Assembly (NCBI GenBank): GCA_947311845.1
Contig: CAMZMU010000115.1
Coordinates: 29,633,351-29,697,350, forward strand
Direction of reading: 5' to 3'
DNA length: 64,000 bases
Source: Poa pratensis
Taxonomy: Eukaryota > Streptophyta > Magnoliopsida > Poales > Poaceae
Under the pieces are notes generated by a model that saw only the letters and a list, made by a program, of their open reading frames with translations, did no database searches and was not told where the DNA came from. Below, one piece after another: positions 24,763 through 34,719 of the stretch. Both the position numbers and the translations under genes were made by a program. The number at the start of each line of letters is the position of its first letter. The first letter of the stretch is position 1.

Positions 24763-25540
24763 GTAACATCCAAAGGTTTTCCCCAATTAGATTTGTTTCT
24801 TTTTCTTTTTGCATAATCATGTCATCATGCATTTTGTTATCACCTTGCATTTTGCTCAAAATGCTATTTTGTAAAATCTTGCCTCTCTTTTGTTCCTCTC
24901 TTCTCTAATTTCTTTGCTCTCTTATCACTCCTTTTATCTTCCCTTCTTCTTCTCTTTTATTTTTCTGGATAATTGAGAAATTCGTAGAATTCTTATCGAG
25001 CCAGGAAAAAACCAATTCGGCCCATCCCTTTTGAAGCTCCAGCCCACCTCCTCCCCTTGTCCTCTTCCTCCGTACAGAGGAGAGCACGCACATGGCGTGG
25101 CAACCACCAGAGCCTCCTCCACCTTTTCCCCTCCTTAAATCCTCCACCCGGACGCCTCCTAGAAACCCTAGTCGCGCCTCTCTTCTCCAGCCGCCGCCAG
25201 CCCTTCTCCTTCTCCCTCCCTCTCCTCTCTTCTCTCCACCAAAATTCACGAATTTCTTCCATGGCCGACACCTAGAGCTCGACCGCGCCGCCGCTGGGGT
25301 CGTCGCCATGTTCATCCAAGGCTGAGAATGGAACCGCTGCACCGTCCTCGTCGGAGCCCGGAGCTGGAGTCGTCCCGGAATCGTCAGCAAGCTCGCCGCC
25401 CTCTACGTCCGCCGGAGCACGCCAAGCTCGTCGTCGCCTTCTTCCTCTACCCCGACTCCGGCCACTCGGGCCTGCTGCCTTCGACCTCCCCTACGCGGCA
25501 AGTTTCAGTTAGCGTCTCCATTTACTTCATCTAGCCTCGC
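24763..25540 (+). mobile_element. Possible truncated LTR of a long-LTR retrotransposon
   Basis: The stretch begins 'tgtaacatcc', the same ten bases that open the solo LTR at 34720. It runs from AT-rich into a GC-rich, pyrimidine-rich leader-like part. No right terminus or target duplication was found, so truncation is assumed. The minus-strand open frame at 24905-25390 has no recognisable domain. Confidence 0.35.
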
Positions 25541-25571
25541 TTTCTGATTCCAACACGAGTGGGCTTGTTTT

Positions 25572-25658
25572 GGGCTTTTAACGAACACGCCCACACGGGA
25601 GTCGAACAGGTGCGCCGGTGGGCTTTCAACGAACACGCCACACGGGAGTCGAACAGGT
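25572..25658 (+). repeat. Two-copy direct repeat, period 48 bp
   Basis: The units at 25572-25611 and 25620-25658 share 'aacgaacacgcc' and 'cacacgggagtcgaacaggt', differing by one substitution and one base of length. The eight bases between them are unique. Confidence 0.85.
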
Positions 25659-25740
25659 TAACAAACTTGATGTTCCTACGGTAGACTTTGTGCAATCAAT
25701 TGTGGTTCCATGATTCCATCAGACTGTGTTGTGGAAAGAA

Positions 25741-26715
25741 TCACAGTATCAGGGGAAGCAATATTCGCGTCACGTATTCCTCGTCGTTGTGCTGAAGAAG
25801 GAGCTCCTTGAGTCGCCTCCTGTCCTCGTCGTACTCTGCCGCCTTGCTCTTGTACCATAGCAGAGCTTCGTCGTCGGCGGCGCCGAGACCGTACATAAAC
25901 GCGTTGTACCCACATGGCCAGCGCCCCCAATACCTCCAATCGCGTACCAGCTCCAGGAACCTGACCCTGGAATCATCGGCGCCGGTGGAGGCGGCGAGCG
26001 GCGGATCCCTGCCCTCCAGCGCGCTCCACTCTGCCAGCACCTTGAGGTCGTACAGGCGGGGGAAGAACACACTGCACCGCCGCAGGAACGCCTCGCGCCG
26101 GGCCGGCAGGGCGCCGCCGCCGTCCAGGTGCTTGACCAGGTACGCCACGTCGGCCGCGCCGTCCAGCGTGGCGCAGACGCCGTCGGGGCTGCACGCACGG
26201 GTGTAGCTCCAGAGGGCCGCGCACAGGCGGCGCGGGTCGGCCTCGCCGCGCCCCTCCCCGAGGTGGAACCGCCACACGCGGCCGGCAGGGAGCAGGTCGC
26301 CGTCGGCGTGGCTCACGAGGACCAGGCCCAGCTGCGCTTAGCGCACGCGGTCGACGGCCGCGTGGACGGCCTCGTAGCTGTTGTCCAGGGTGCGGGTTAG
26401 CGACGGCGGCGGCTCGATGGACGTTGTCACCGCCAAGACATTGAAGCTCCCGGCGAGCCCACGGATGCGGGCAAGCTCCGCCGCCTTGTTGTGCGCCCAC
26501 ATGTCGGGAGGCGACCGGCGTAGGAGGCCGAGGAGGGGGCGCCGGGCCGGCGCCGGAGGCCGGGGAGCGGCGACGTCCGGACCGAGGGAGGCGGCGGCGG
26601 CATCGCCAGGAGAAGGGGATCGAGAGAGAGGTGGGTGTCGAGTGAATAGAAAAGGCGTCTTTGCAAGTAGATCCCTGGATATTTCGAAAATTGTGAATAA
26701 GTCCCTGACGGACAT
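25741..26715 (-). pseudogene. CAF1-like (CCR4-NOT deadenylase family) single-exon pseudogene
   Basis: CAF1 proteins are DEDD-type 3'-5' ribonucleases that shorten mRNA poly(A) tails in the CCR4-NOT complex. The minus-strand reading shows the family order: 'MWAHNKAAELARIRGL' and 'NSYEAVHAAVDRVR', an in-frame TAA at 26338-26340, then in the same frame 'AQLGLVLVSHADGDLLP', 'VWRFHL', 'DVAYLVKHL' and 'FFPRLYDLKVLAEW'. The first catalytic motif, normally MDTEFPG, reads 'AVTTSIEPP' here, so the first Asp and Glu are lost. The Asp residues of 'DVAYL' and 'YDLK' remain. With one nonsense codon and a missing catalytic pair it is unlikely to be an active nuclease. The exact N-terminal start is uncertain because the upstream 60 codons are low-complexity. 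Confidence 0.7.
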
Positions 26716-26989
26716 AACGATGAAGGTTCCTTTGCCATGTGGACTGCGGGTTGATTTCCCTATTTATCGGGGGGCTTTCTGTAAAACGCCGCGACGTACG
26801 TACGGTCGTTAGGCCGCATTATAGTTTAGATACTCAACTTATGCTTGTGAGTTGTCATATGATTAGGATGCACAGTACACCACTGTTCATCAACAATAAA
26901 GAGGTAAAAGACCTCTTGGATCTTGAATTTTACTAACATGAAGAGCCAAATCGTAGAGATATATAGAGAGGTTGAGCCTTTCGATCTTG
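26716..26989. other. Intergenic, nothing recognised
   Basis: Short AT-rich spacer between the CAF1-like pseudogene and the GC-rich retroposon-like block. No gene or repeat signature was seen. Confidence 0.4.
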
Positions 26990-28590
26990 TTCTGCAGGGG
27001 CAAACGGCATCTCGCTCCCGGTCGTCCCCGCGGGCGACCCAGGGGCGAAAACCCTAGCGCCGCCTCCCGCGCCCCTCCTCCTCCTCGACCCCGCCGCCGC
27101 AGCCGGTGAGAGCCGCCGGGCTAAGCCTGTGCGGTGCCGGCGGCGGCGGAGCTCTTCTACCCATGCGTCAGGGCTCCGTCGCGGGGCGGATGCGGTTGGC
27201 GGTGACACGGCCTTGGTGTTGGGGGTCTCGTCCGGCGGCGGCGAGGCCCTCTTGGCTCGCGCGCGTGCAGTTGGTGGCGGTCGAGCGCGCCTCTGCTCGG
27301 GCGGGATGGCGCTGCAACGGCGGCGGGCCTAGCTGGCGGCGGCGCTTCCTGTCCTGCCTACCAGTGCCGGGAGAGGCAGCAGGGAAGCACGGCCTTGACA
27401 GGGGTCTCTGGCCGCCGCGTTCCCTTGGGCTGAGGCAGGGGTCTTGGGCCCAACCTCTCCACCTCCAGATCTGGGGTCACCGACAGCCATGGGGGCTGCT
27501 GGTGTCGTCCCGGAGGGGCCCTCTCATAGCTTGGGTTGGCATGGTGGCGTGGGCGCTGCTGCAAGCCAGCTCGGGTGCCATCTCGCTGGCGCTCGAGAGT
27601 TCTTCGTGACGGCTGCAAGCCAGCTCGGGTGCCATCTCGCTGGCGCTCGAGAGTCTTCGTGACGGCGGTGCTGCTCGGTTCTCTACAGGTGTGCGACGCG
27701 TGGAGTTGGTACGCCGGGGCGGCGGCCCTGGATGGTGGGAGCCTTGTGGGTGTGTGGGCGAGCCCGTGGCTCTGGAGCTGGCCGGTGACCATGGCCGTGT
27801 GGATGGCGTGGTGGCAGGCGAGCAGCGGACTGTGGCGGTGCTTTGCGGTGCGAGCACTGGGCGGGAGACGGGGAGATCACGCCGAGGGGAAACCCTCGCC
27901 CAGTTTTGCTGGCCCCGACGGCTACGTCTACGGACGTCGCTTCCTTCTTGAAGGCGTCGGTGCGGCGTATCTCGCTGCTCCCTCGTACTCCGGGTGAAAA
28001 CCTTGATCTTCGGATCGGGCGGTGGCGGCGCTTTGGCATCGTGATCCTCTTGAGGACGCCGTCGTGGAGTCCATAGTCTGTTTCTCTCCCGAAGTCGATG
28101 GTGCGGAGGCTACGGTGCCCTTTGGCGCGGGAACTTTGGAGTACCTTCTTCGGCAAAGTCTGCAACTTGTTCCGCACCCTCGGTGTTTCTTTGCTTGGGC
28201 GATCTTGTTGAGGCCCGACAGCTGCAGCGCGTGGACGTCGGCGGTGAGCTCCTGGTGGCGGTGTTCGCGAGGGTGTGGTAGGTTTGACGGTGTGCCGTGT
28301 GTGTTGGTGTGCCCGAGCTCTAGGGTGAGCTCCGGCCCGACATCTCTGCCCGTCATACTAGTGCTCACCTCCTCCGGCGGTGTTCGCCTCAAGCTCTTGT
28401 TTTGTCCTTTGCTCTTCGCTGTTGTTGTTGCCTTCTCGGTTGGCCTTTCCTTTGTGTGGGTGTGGTGTTCTGTGTTGTAAGCTGGGTTCAGCTCTGTGTA
28501 TCTCTTTCGCCGTTAACGGTGTTATTAATTTAACGCCGGGCCTTTCAGTTGGCCTGTTTTCTAAAAAAATAATATATATATAGAGATAAA
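26990..28590 (+). mobile_element. GC-rich retroposon-like block ending in an A-rich tail
   Basis: About 1.5 kb of GC-rich DNA with many overlapping short frames on both strands and no domain. It ends 'ttaatttaacgccgggcctt', then 'gttttctaaaaaaataat' (28566-28572 is an A run). This layout, a GC-rich 5' part and a T-rich 3' part with an A tail, suits a non-autonomous LINE-derived retroposon. No target duplication was identified, so the class is an inference. Confidence 0.4.
27558..27664 (+). repeat. 54-bp tandem duplication
   Basis: Units 27558-27611 and 27612-27664 are identical except for one T. They begin 'gctgcaagccagctcgggtg' and end 'cttcgtgacg'. The near-identity points to a recent duplication. 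Confidence 0.92.
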
Positions 28591-28849
28591 TTCTTTGCTA
28601 TATGACAAATCAAGAGCAAATCATCAGCAGCTAGCAGCAGCAAACTGTGATGATCAAGTGTAGTGGCTAGTAGGTAGGCAGCTCCATCGATTCTCCATCG
28701 TTATTCAGCTGTCCCTTGAAATTCTCGGCCCTATTTTCTGATACCCTTTTCTTCGCAGGGAAGAAGGATCTGCGCGGGGCACAGGCGGGTCCCCCCTATT
28801 TTGGCAACGAGTCCAGTTCCACATAAGTGGCTCTGCTGAGCCTGCTTTT

Positions 28850-29974
28850 GTGAAAAAGGACAAAAATGACACTCGGACGAAACTTTAGCACAAAATAAAC
28901 TTATTTTAAAAATAATTTTGAATTAAACCCTTTTCAATAGTACTGTCCAAGGAGCGCTACCCTCTATAAGGAAGCGTCTTAACCTTGGCGTTATGTCCCT
29001 ACCAACTTGGCAACATGTCGTCGCGGAAATCGAAAGTCAAAGAGGGTAGCGCCGTAGGCCGGGAGGGTAGCACCCTTGTCCGGCGCGGTAACCTCTAAAA
29101 ACATGTAATTTCGAAACCCCTTTAACTTTGATTTACAAATTCAAATGACACGATTCTTATTTCTATGGGTCACACTAAATTATCTTTCCAATGCCACCAA
29201 TTTCATAAGGGTTAAACTAGTAGATAATATTTCGTGAATTATGTGCTTATGTTGATTAATTTTTGAATGTTTAGACGATCTCGGAAACATGTTTGTGAAC
29301 AAAAATTTTGTCCAAAATCCAAAACAAGAAGAGTACTTTGAATAGCCAAACAAGTACCCACTTTAACCATGCGTCATCCATATTTTTAACTATGCATGGC
29401 AACTCATATTCATAGTAAACCAGGATATTATCCCAAGTCATAATTTTATTTTAATAACCACATCTATGCATGGCAACTCATATACATAATTAAACCAGGA
29501 GTACAAACACGGCCGTATACCATATCTAACAAATTATTATCCACAAGACTAAGCTAACAAAGTATTATTATCATCTTCCATAGCACAAAATTTTGCTCGA
29601 TCAACACTCAACATCAAATTAATTTTAAAAAGTAACACGCAACTTGTAAGTTACTTTAAAAACTCCATAGTTGAAAATATGAGTGAAGCATAGTCAAAAT
29701 GGTTACTTGTTTGGCTCTTCAAGGTACTCCTCTTGTTTCAGATTTTGGACAAATCTTCGTTCACAACCATATTTTCAAAATCGTTTAAACATTCAAAATT
29801 CAAAAGTAAACCAACATAAGCAAATAATTCACAAAATATTATCTACTGGTCTAACCATCATGAGATTCACTCACTCATGTGGAGGATAGCGCCCTACCGA
29901 AAAGGTTTGGATCCGAGATTATTTTCGAAATAGGTTCAACGTTTCGTCAGAGGGTCAGCTTTGTCCTTTTCCAC
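28850..29974. mobile_element. Non-autonomous MULE (Mutator-type MITE) of 1.1 kb
   Basis: The left end 'gtgaaaaaggacaaaaatga' and the reverse complement of the right end 'gtggaaaaggacaaagctga' form long terminal inverted repeats, matching for about 60 bp with mismatches and including 'gacgaaac'. The flanks are CCTGCTTTT (28841-28849) and CCTGCTCTT (29975-29983), a 9-bp duplication with one difference, the Mutator length. The interior has 'agcgctaccctc' and 'gggtagcgcc' subterminal motifs and no transposase. It lies about 475 bp upstream of the EPF-like gene. Confidence 0.85.
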
Positions 29975-30330
29975 CCTGCTCTTGTTGCATCTCCCGGTGC
30001 TTCCTTCCTCTCCAGCTCCAGTGCGCCGTGTACGCGATGCCTTTTTCACCGGATGGTGCTGGGAGACGCAGCAAGGACCCCATTAATCCGTGCCCCTGCC
30101 CGCTGCTCGTGTCACTGTTGCATTGCCCATCTCTGCCCCCAGCCCTTGTGTCGTCCTGCCTGCCGCCTCTCTCTCCTCCCCAACTCTTGTGCTCCCCTCC
30201 TCTGTTCTCACTGCTGCCATGGCGATGCACGAAGAAGCTCCCTCTCCCTCTCTGTGGACCATTTATTTGGAGCACCACGGCTGCAAGGAACCCCTGCCCA
30301 TGTGAACAGTGGCCGTCTTGCGATCTCTGG

Positions 30331-30337
30331 TATAAGT
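30331..30337 (+). promoter_or_regulatory. Probable TATA box of the EPF-like gene
   Basis: TATAAGT in the context 'ctctggtataagtagcag', 112 bp upstream of the ATG at 30449. Spacing and sequence suit a plant core promoter; no transcript data support it. Confidence 0.5.
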
Positions 30338-30448
30338 AGCAGTATCCCAGCTACTCCTGCTTCCCTCATTCATTCACTCATTCAGTCATTCATCAGTGAG
30401 TGCTTAGCTAGCTAGCGAGCGAGCTCCAGTCAGCCCACCAAGCTCCTC

Positions 30449-31040
30449 ATGGAACTCCTGCTACTTTACTCCTCGTTTCTGCTTCTCCTTTTGCTACCCT
30501 CCCAGGTCCTAGGCTCTACTCTTCAAGGTACCGCGAGATCTCATCTCACTGTGCCTACGCCTGATGTTCTTCTTCCCCGCTCTCTCTGCCTCTTCTTGCT
30601 GATGCGTCGTGTACTGCCATCGCTTTCTTGCAGGTGGTGGAGGGCTGCATTACCAGCTCGAGGAGCCAGCTCTCAAGGTATGAGCACATTGTGCCGTCCC
30701 CGTGTTCTAATCTTCGTGTGGTACATCTGCATGTGCATGGACTGACGATCCGTTTGCTGATGCAATGCAGGTGGAGGCCGAGAGGAAGGGGGCGAAGACG
30801 ACGATGTCGGCGGTGATGATCGGCTCGAGGCCGCCGCGGTGTGAGGGGAGGTGCGCCCTGTGCGGCCGGTGCGAGGCGGTGCAGGTGCCGGTCGCTCCGC
30901 GGGACAAGCGCGCGGCCGGAGCCGGAAGCCAGCACTTCCGCCTGTCGAGAGCCTTCGGCGGCGACGAGAGCTTCACCAACTACAAGCCGCTCAACTGGAA
31001 GTGCAGGTGCGCCGACAGGAGGGTTGTCCTCAACCCGTGA
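30449..31040 (+). CDS. EPFL: EPIDERMAL PATTERNING FACTOR-like secreted peptide (EPFL2-type)
   Basis: Precursor of a cysteine-rich signalling peptide of the EPF/EPFL family. These peptides are secreted and bind ERECTA-family receptor kinases and TMM to control stomata, organ margins, inflorescence or awn growth. Exons 30449-30527, 30634-30677 and 30771-31040; 130 residues, all phases consistent, GT-AG introns. Residues 1-22 are a strongly hydrophobic signal peptide (Leu-rich, then 'SQVLGS'). The mature C-terminal part holds six Cys (65, 69, 72, 75, 119, 121) in 'GSRPPRCEGRCALCGRCEAV' and 'NYKPLNWKCRCADRRV', ending in NP. The 'GSRPPRCE-RC--CG-CEA' pattern is that of EPFL2 rather than EPFL4/6 or EPFL9. 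The loop between Cys75 and Cys119 is long (43 residues). Which rice or barley EPFL is the orthologue cannot be settled by eye. Confidence 0.9.
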
Positions 31041-31074
31041 CCCTCCTTGAGCCAGCCAGTTTTCTTCTCAAGAT

Positions 31075-31608
31075 TTTTTTTTTTTTTGAACAGGATCTGA
31101 TTCATAAAACAGAGTACACAGTACAGATTACAAGAAAGCCCAACAAGAACCAGAAATTACAAAAGGACCCCTGCAAACTGCACAGAGCACCCTGTGCACC
31201 CAGGAAAAACGCGATCAGACCCTCCGCTTAGCCAAAACGCCTGGCCGATGTCGCAAACCGCGACGGCAACTTGACGCGATGAACGAACACGGTCCAGCAG
31301 CGCCTCCACCGCACCACCAATCCTCCAGCCGGCGGAAACAACACCCAGACCAGCCGCCGCAGGCCACCCTCCCCAAACGCCACTCCCCAAGCCACCATGG
31401 CCGGCCGGAGTCGGCTCGCCGCAGGAGAGGAAGCCCACACACACCAGCACCAAAACGGAGACATCCACCAGCACCACCAGCTCCCCTCGCCGCCACGGCT
31501 GGCCGGAGCACGGATGCAAGGGATGAACCGGACAGAAACCGCACGATCCAGAGCGGATTGGCAGGACAAAGGTCCTCCCGCTGCGGCGGAGAGGCAGCAA
31601 ACCACCGC
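31075..31608 (-). mobile_element. Retroposon (LINE/SINE-like) in the EPF-like 3' region, reverse orientation
   Basis: It begins with a T run (a poly(A) tail read in reverse), then 'gaacaggatctgattcataa', the reverse complement of a common grass LINE 3' end. An exact duplication TCTCAAGAT flanks it (31066-31074 and 31609-31617), as target-primed insertion leaves. The 534-bp body has no coding domain. It inserted 26 bp after the EPF-like stop codon, inside the presumed 3' UTR. Confidence 0.8.
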
Positions 31609-31617
31609 TCTCAAGAT

Positions 31618-32106
31618 GTTTGAGCTTCCAACGCATATCTTCGATCCACCCATACAGCTTTTTAGTTGTTGGGAGAAGAAGTACTAAGATCCTCTCCTTT
31701 TTGTGGTCGGTTTAGGTATAGATGCGGAGCTTGATCCACTAGATAGTTGTCTGCAGATGTTCCACTGATTAACCAAGGAGCTACCTGATGTGTGATGTTA
31801 ACAGTTGCTTCTTATAGTAGCTCCTAGTATTATTGTACAAGAATGTGCTGTAATTAAGAGTGATATCACAAATCACTTTGCATTGTCGTTTTGATGGATT
31901 AGTCCTGTCAGTAGTAGCTTTCTAGCTGATGGGAGTTCACTTGGAAGAAAGGGAAAACAAGAGTTTTATGAAAAAGAAAAAATAATGGTACGTGTCCTTT
32001 CAAGATAAAGGCTCTGAAAAGGGGTGAAAACAGCAAGACAAAAACCTTTTCTAGCCTTGGAGGCTTGGAGCTACGCTCATCATTGCGAAAGCCTTGTCTT
32101 TTCCTC
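31618..32106. other. Presumed rest of EPF-like 3' UTR and flank
   Basis: AT-rich DNA without open frames. It is what would follow the EPF-like stop if the retroposon were absent. No clear polyadenylation signal was fixed. Confidence 0.4.
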
Positions 32107-32116
32107 TGAAGAACTT

Positions 32117-32302
32117 TTTTTTTTTTTTTTTTTAGAAAAGGCTGCGTATAAACATCGGAGTACCCAGTACAAAGTACAAAGTACAAGCAACAAAGACAAA
32201 ACGCAGTGGAACCAGATCCAGAGCAGAGCACCGCGACACCGCCTGCGCCGGAGACGAAGAAGACTGACCTCCTTCTAGCCACCGCCCAAGGGAGCTTTTC
32301 TT
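32117..32302 (-). mobile_element. Short 5'-truncated retroposon, reverse orientation
   Basis: A long T run (about 32115-32133) opens the element. The flanks TGAAGAACTT (32107-32116) and TGAAGAACTT (32303-32312) are an exact 10-bp duplication. The body includes the triple 'gtacaaagtacaaagtacaa'. At 186 bp without coding capacity, it is most likely the 3' end of a LINE inserted in reverse. Confidence 0.78.
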
Positions 32303-32312
32303 TGAAGAACTT

Positions 32313-32650
32313 GTGCGCGTAAAGCATGTGATTCGCTTCCAGGACATGTCCTCCAGGGATTCGCTTCAAAGCTCCGATTTTGTGCGAGGAAATAACTTCA
32401 GCCATCTCTTTGCACAAAGATTGCACACAGCTTGACTGCAATTCCTTGGAAGATCGCCCGCTTGTGTCAGCCAGCAAAACTAGTCAAGCCATAGCAAACG
32501 GCAAATTTTTTTTTGAACGCTAAAAACTTGTATTCATACGAATAGGAAAGCAGTACAGATCCTAATACAAGCAGCTACGATACGGAGAGGATACAGAGAG
32601 CAGCACATTCTTGTACACGCACATTCGCTAGAAACGCAAGTTTAGCATCA
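32313..32650. other. Unrecognised minus-strand frame and a further T-run retroposon end
   Basis: On the minus strand 32313-32477 reads an open segment containing 'LCKEMAEVISSHKIGALKRI'. It looks protein-like but I do not recognise it; it may be a gene fragment carried by a repeat. At 32506-32514 a T run followed by 'gaacgctaaaaacttgtatt' looks like another reversed retroposon tail, without a confirmed target duplication. Confidence 0.3.
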
Positions 32651-32969
32651 ACTATGGCCACTGGTGATTTATTATTTCTCTGAGGCAATTTATTCAAATT
32701 TCCATAAAATTTAGGCGAATTTTTCTAGTACGCCGCAAACATGCAACTGTTCCAAAAAGGCCAGAAGATTAGCAGACACCCGACCTTGTACTGTTCCTCT
32801 AGTATGAATACAAGTATGGAAAATTCAAAAAAAAAGAGTACCAACAGATTGCCTAGGCCTGTGCTGCTCATGCATGGCTAACTCAATTACTAGTAGCACT
32901 CCACTGCATTCAGTCGAGATTATGTCACGTGCAGGTATGCAAAAAATCTTGCCTACCAACCTGGGTGCG

Positions 32970-33228
32970 CCCTTAATCAGTCTGTCTCAGTTCTAGCTTC
33001 TGGGCCAATTTCACCGTGGTTCAGTTAGTGGTATTGTGATGTGCCCACCACCACAGGGGTTTTCCAGTAGGTCTAGGCTCACGGAGTCTCAGAAGCTTAG
33101 TATAGTCTGGTTAGGTCTAGCTTGCGCACAGGTGGCGTGCGTGTGGTGTTGAGTGTGTGTGGAGTGCGTTGTGCGTGAGTTCAGATACTACAACTGTACT
33201 GTAAAAGACCAGAAATTCTCAAAAAAAA
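32970..33228 (+). mobile_element. SINE-like retroposon with 12-bp target duplication
   Basis: A 259-bp body running from 'cccttaatcagtctg' to an A10 tail, between exact 12-bp repeats AACCTGGGTGCG (32958-32969 and 33229-33240; the last two tail A's overlap the repeat). Size, A tail and target duplication fit a SINE or other non-autonomous retroposon. An internal 'tggttcagttagtggtattg' loosely resembles a tRNA-like A box, but no good B box was found. Confidence 0.75.
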
Positions 33229-33240
33229 AACCTGGGTGCG

Positions 33241-33550
33241 AGAAAAGGATAGTGCTGAGCCCCCATTGAATACTTGCTCGAGTGAATGTGATGAGTCCTC
33301 CTCTCGGTTCCTTTGTGAGAGGTCATGTCGCGTGTGCAACGAGAGCATTGAAGCATCTGTCTCCTGTGCCTCGTTTACTCTGCTTCCTTTCTCCTTTTTT
33401 TCAACTAGGCGAGAGCGTCCAGAATATTAATGCCAAAGCGTAACAGCAAGAGGGACACTCACAGGATTCACAGCAGCATGCAAACCTCGAAACCACAGGC
33501 CATGGCTCATTATCAATGCTTCCCAAATGACAGAGATGTGGTATTTTCGC
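33241..33550. other. Intergenic, nothing recognised
   Basis: Short spacer between the SINE-like element and the MULE left end. The 64-codon frame starting at 33236 has no features of a gene. Confidence 0.4.
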
Positions 33551-34714
33551 GTGAAAATCCACATATAATTAATCACATGGCAAAACTTTAGTTAAAAATA
33601 ACCCTATTTTGAAGAGAGAAAAAAGAATCCAACCATTTTTGTAGCGCCCGCAACGGGGCGCTACGCCTGTGAGTACCGCGCCGTGAGTACCGCGCCTCAG
33701 CCTGGGGTGCTATAACCCTGCTAGCGAGGCAGCGTGGGACTCACACTCGGGTCATGTAGCGCCGGAGTCTGGGACGCTACACCTCTTTATACCACGCCGG
33801 AGTCTGGGGCGCTACTCTCCTAAAAACAGTTAAGTGGCTGGGGCTGCGGGGTGACCAGTCCACCCGGGACCCAGCCATTTTGTCTGTTCTCGAGCCCGAG
33901 CCCCTCTCTCTCTCTCCCTCTTACTCCCCCAACTCACCCCCCCCCCCTCTTAAATCCATCCATTTCGGTCAAGTTTTTCCGTGGATTTCGGCTCCCCTAC
34001 GTGCAAGAAGGTACTCTCCCACATCCTCCTTGTTTTTGTTCAATAAAAATCTTGCGATTTGGTGTCATTGGTGTAGATCTTGGAAACCCTAGAATTTGAA
34101 TATGAGGGAAAATGTGTGATTTTTCTTGATAATATTGGTCAATGGGTGTGGGTATGATGGCTATGAAGTGTTGTGCTACAGATTTGTAGGTTAGGGTTAC
34201 GATTTTTGTTAGATATAGTTAATGAGCAATTAGATTTAAAATTAACATGAGTAATTATATTTTGTTTCAAATGCATAGCTTAGTGCAATGTATCCATTAT
34301 TTGATGCATTTGGGTTGTTGTAATTATTTTTTTAGATTGATAGAATGGTTAGCGTTCATCATGTGGACAAGGATGCCTTTTTGAAATCAATGTCGAGCAT
34401 GACTCGGAGGAGAAAGTGGTGGTGTTTGCCCATAGTCCTAGGTATACCGAGGTTGTGGAAAGAGTGCGGATTGCATTGAATTGGACGGATCCAAATGATG
34501 TTCTTTCTATGGAGGAAAGGCATAATGTTGGGTTCGGAATGCATCTTCGTTGGAAGATCATGCCTCTCAACTCCGAGTTGTGTTGGAGTACATATAAGGA
34601 GACGGTGGCGGGATCTCAAGACAAGGCTCTCAAGTTATTTGCCACCAAGACGTTTGACTTGAACCGGTGTGCCTCCGAACATGACGTTAGGAGGCCGGTT
34701 CAAAATGAGCCACC
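33551..34714 (+). mobile_element. Autonomous-type MULE, 5' part with transposase N-terminal exon
   Basis: The left end 'gtgaaaatccacatataatt', followed by 'gcaaaactttag', resembles the terminal repeat of the MULE-MITE at 28850 ('acgaaactttag'). Next come clustered 'tagcgcc/ggcgcta' motifs (33655-33815), a CT-rich leader, a probable intron and an exon from about 34336. That exon reads 'VERVRIALNWTDPNDVLSME', then 'RHNVGFGMHLRWKIMPLNSE' and 'DKALKLFATKTFDLNRC', the N-terminal region of Triticeae Mutator transposases. The frame is cut at 34714 by a solo LTR and resumes at 39566. Confidence 0.7.
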
Positions 34715-34719
34715 TCATG

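Noticed and set aside
24905..25390. 161-codon minus-strand frame as a gene
   Set aside because: Lys/Arg/Gly-rich shadow of a pyrimidine-rich leader-like stretch; no domain.
27106..28480. Several 100-170 codon frames in the GC-rich block
   Set aside because: They overlap on both strands, carry no domain, and span a tandem duplication and a retroposon-like tail.
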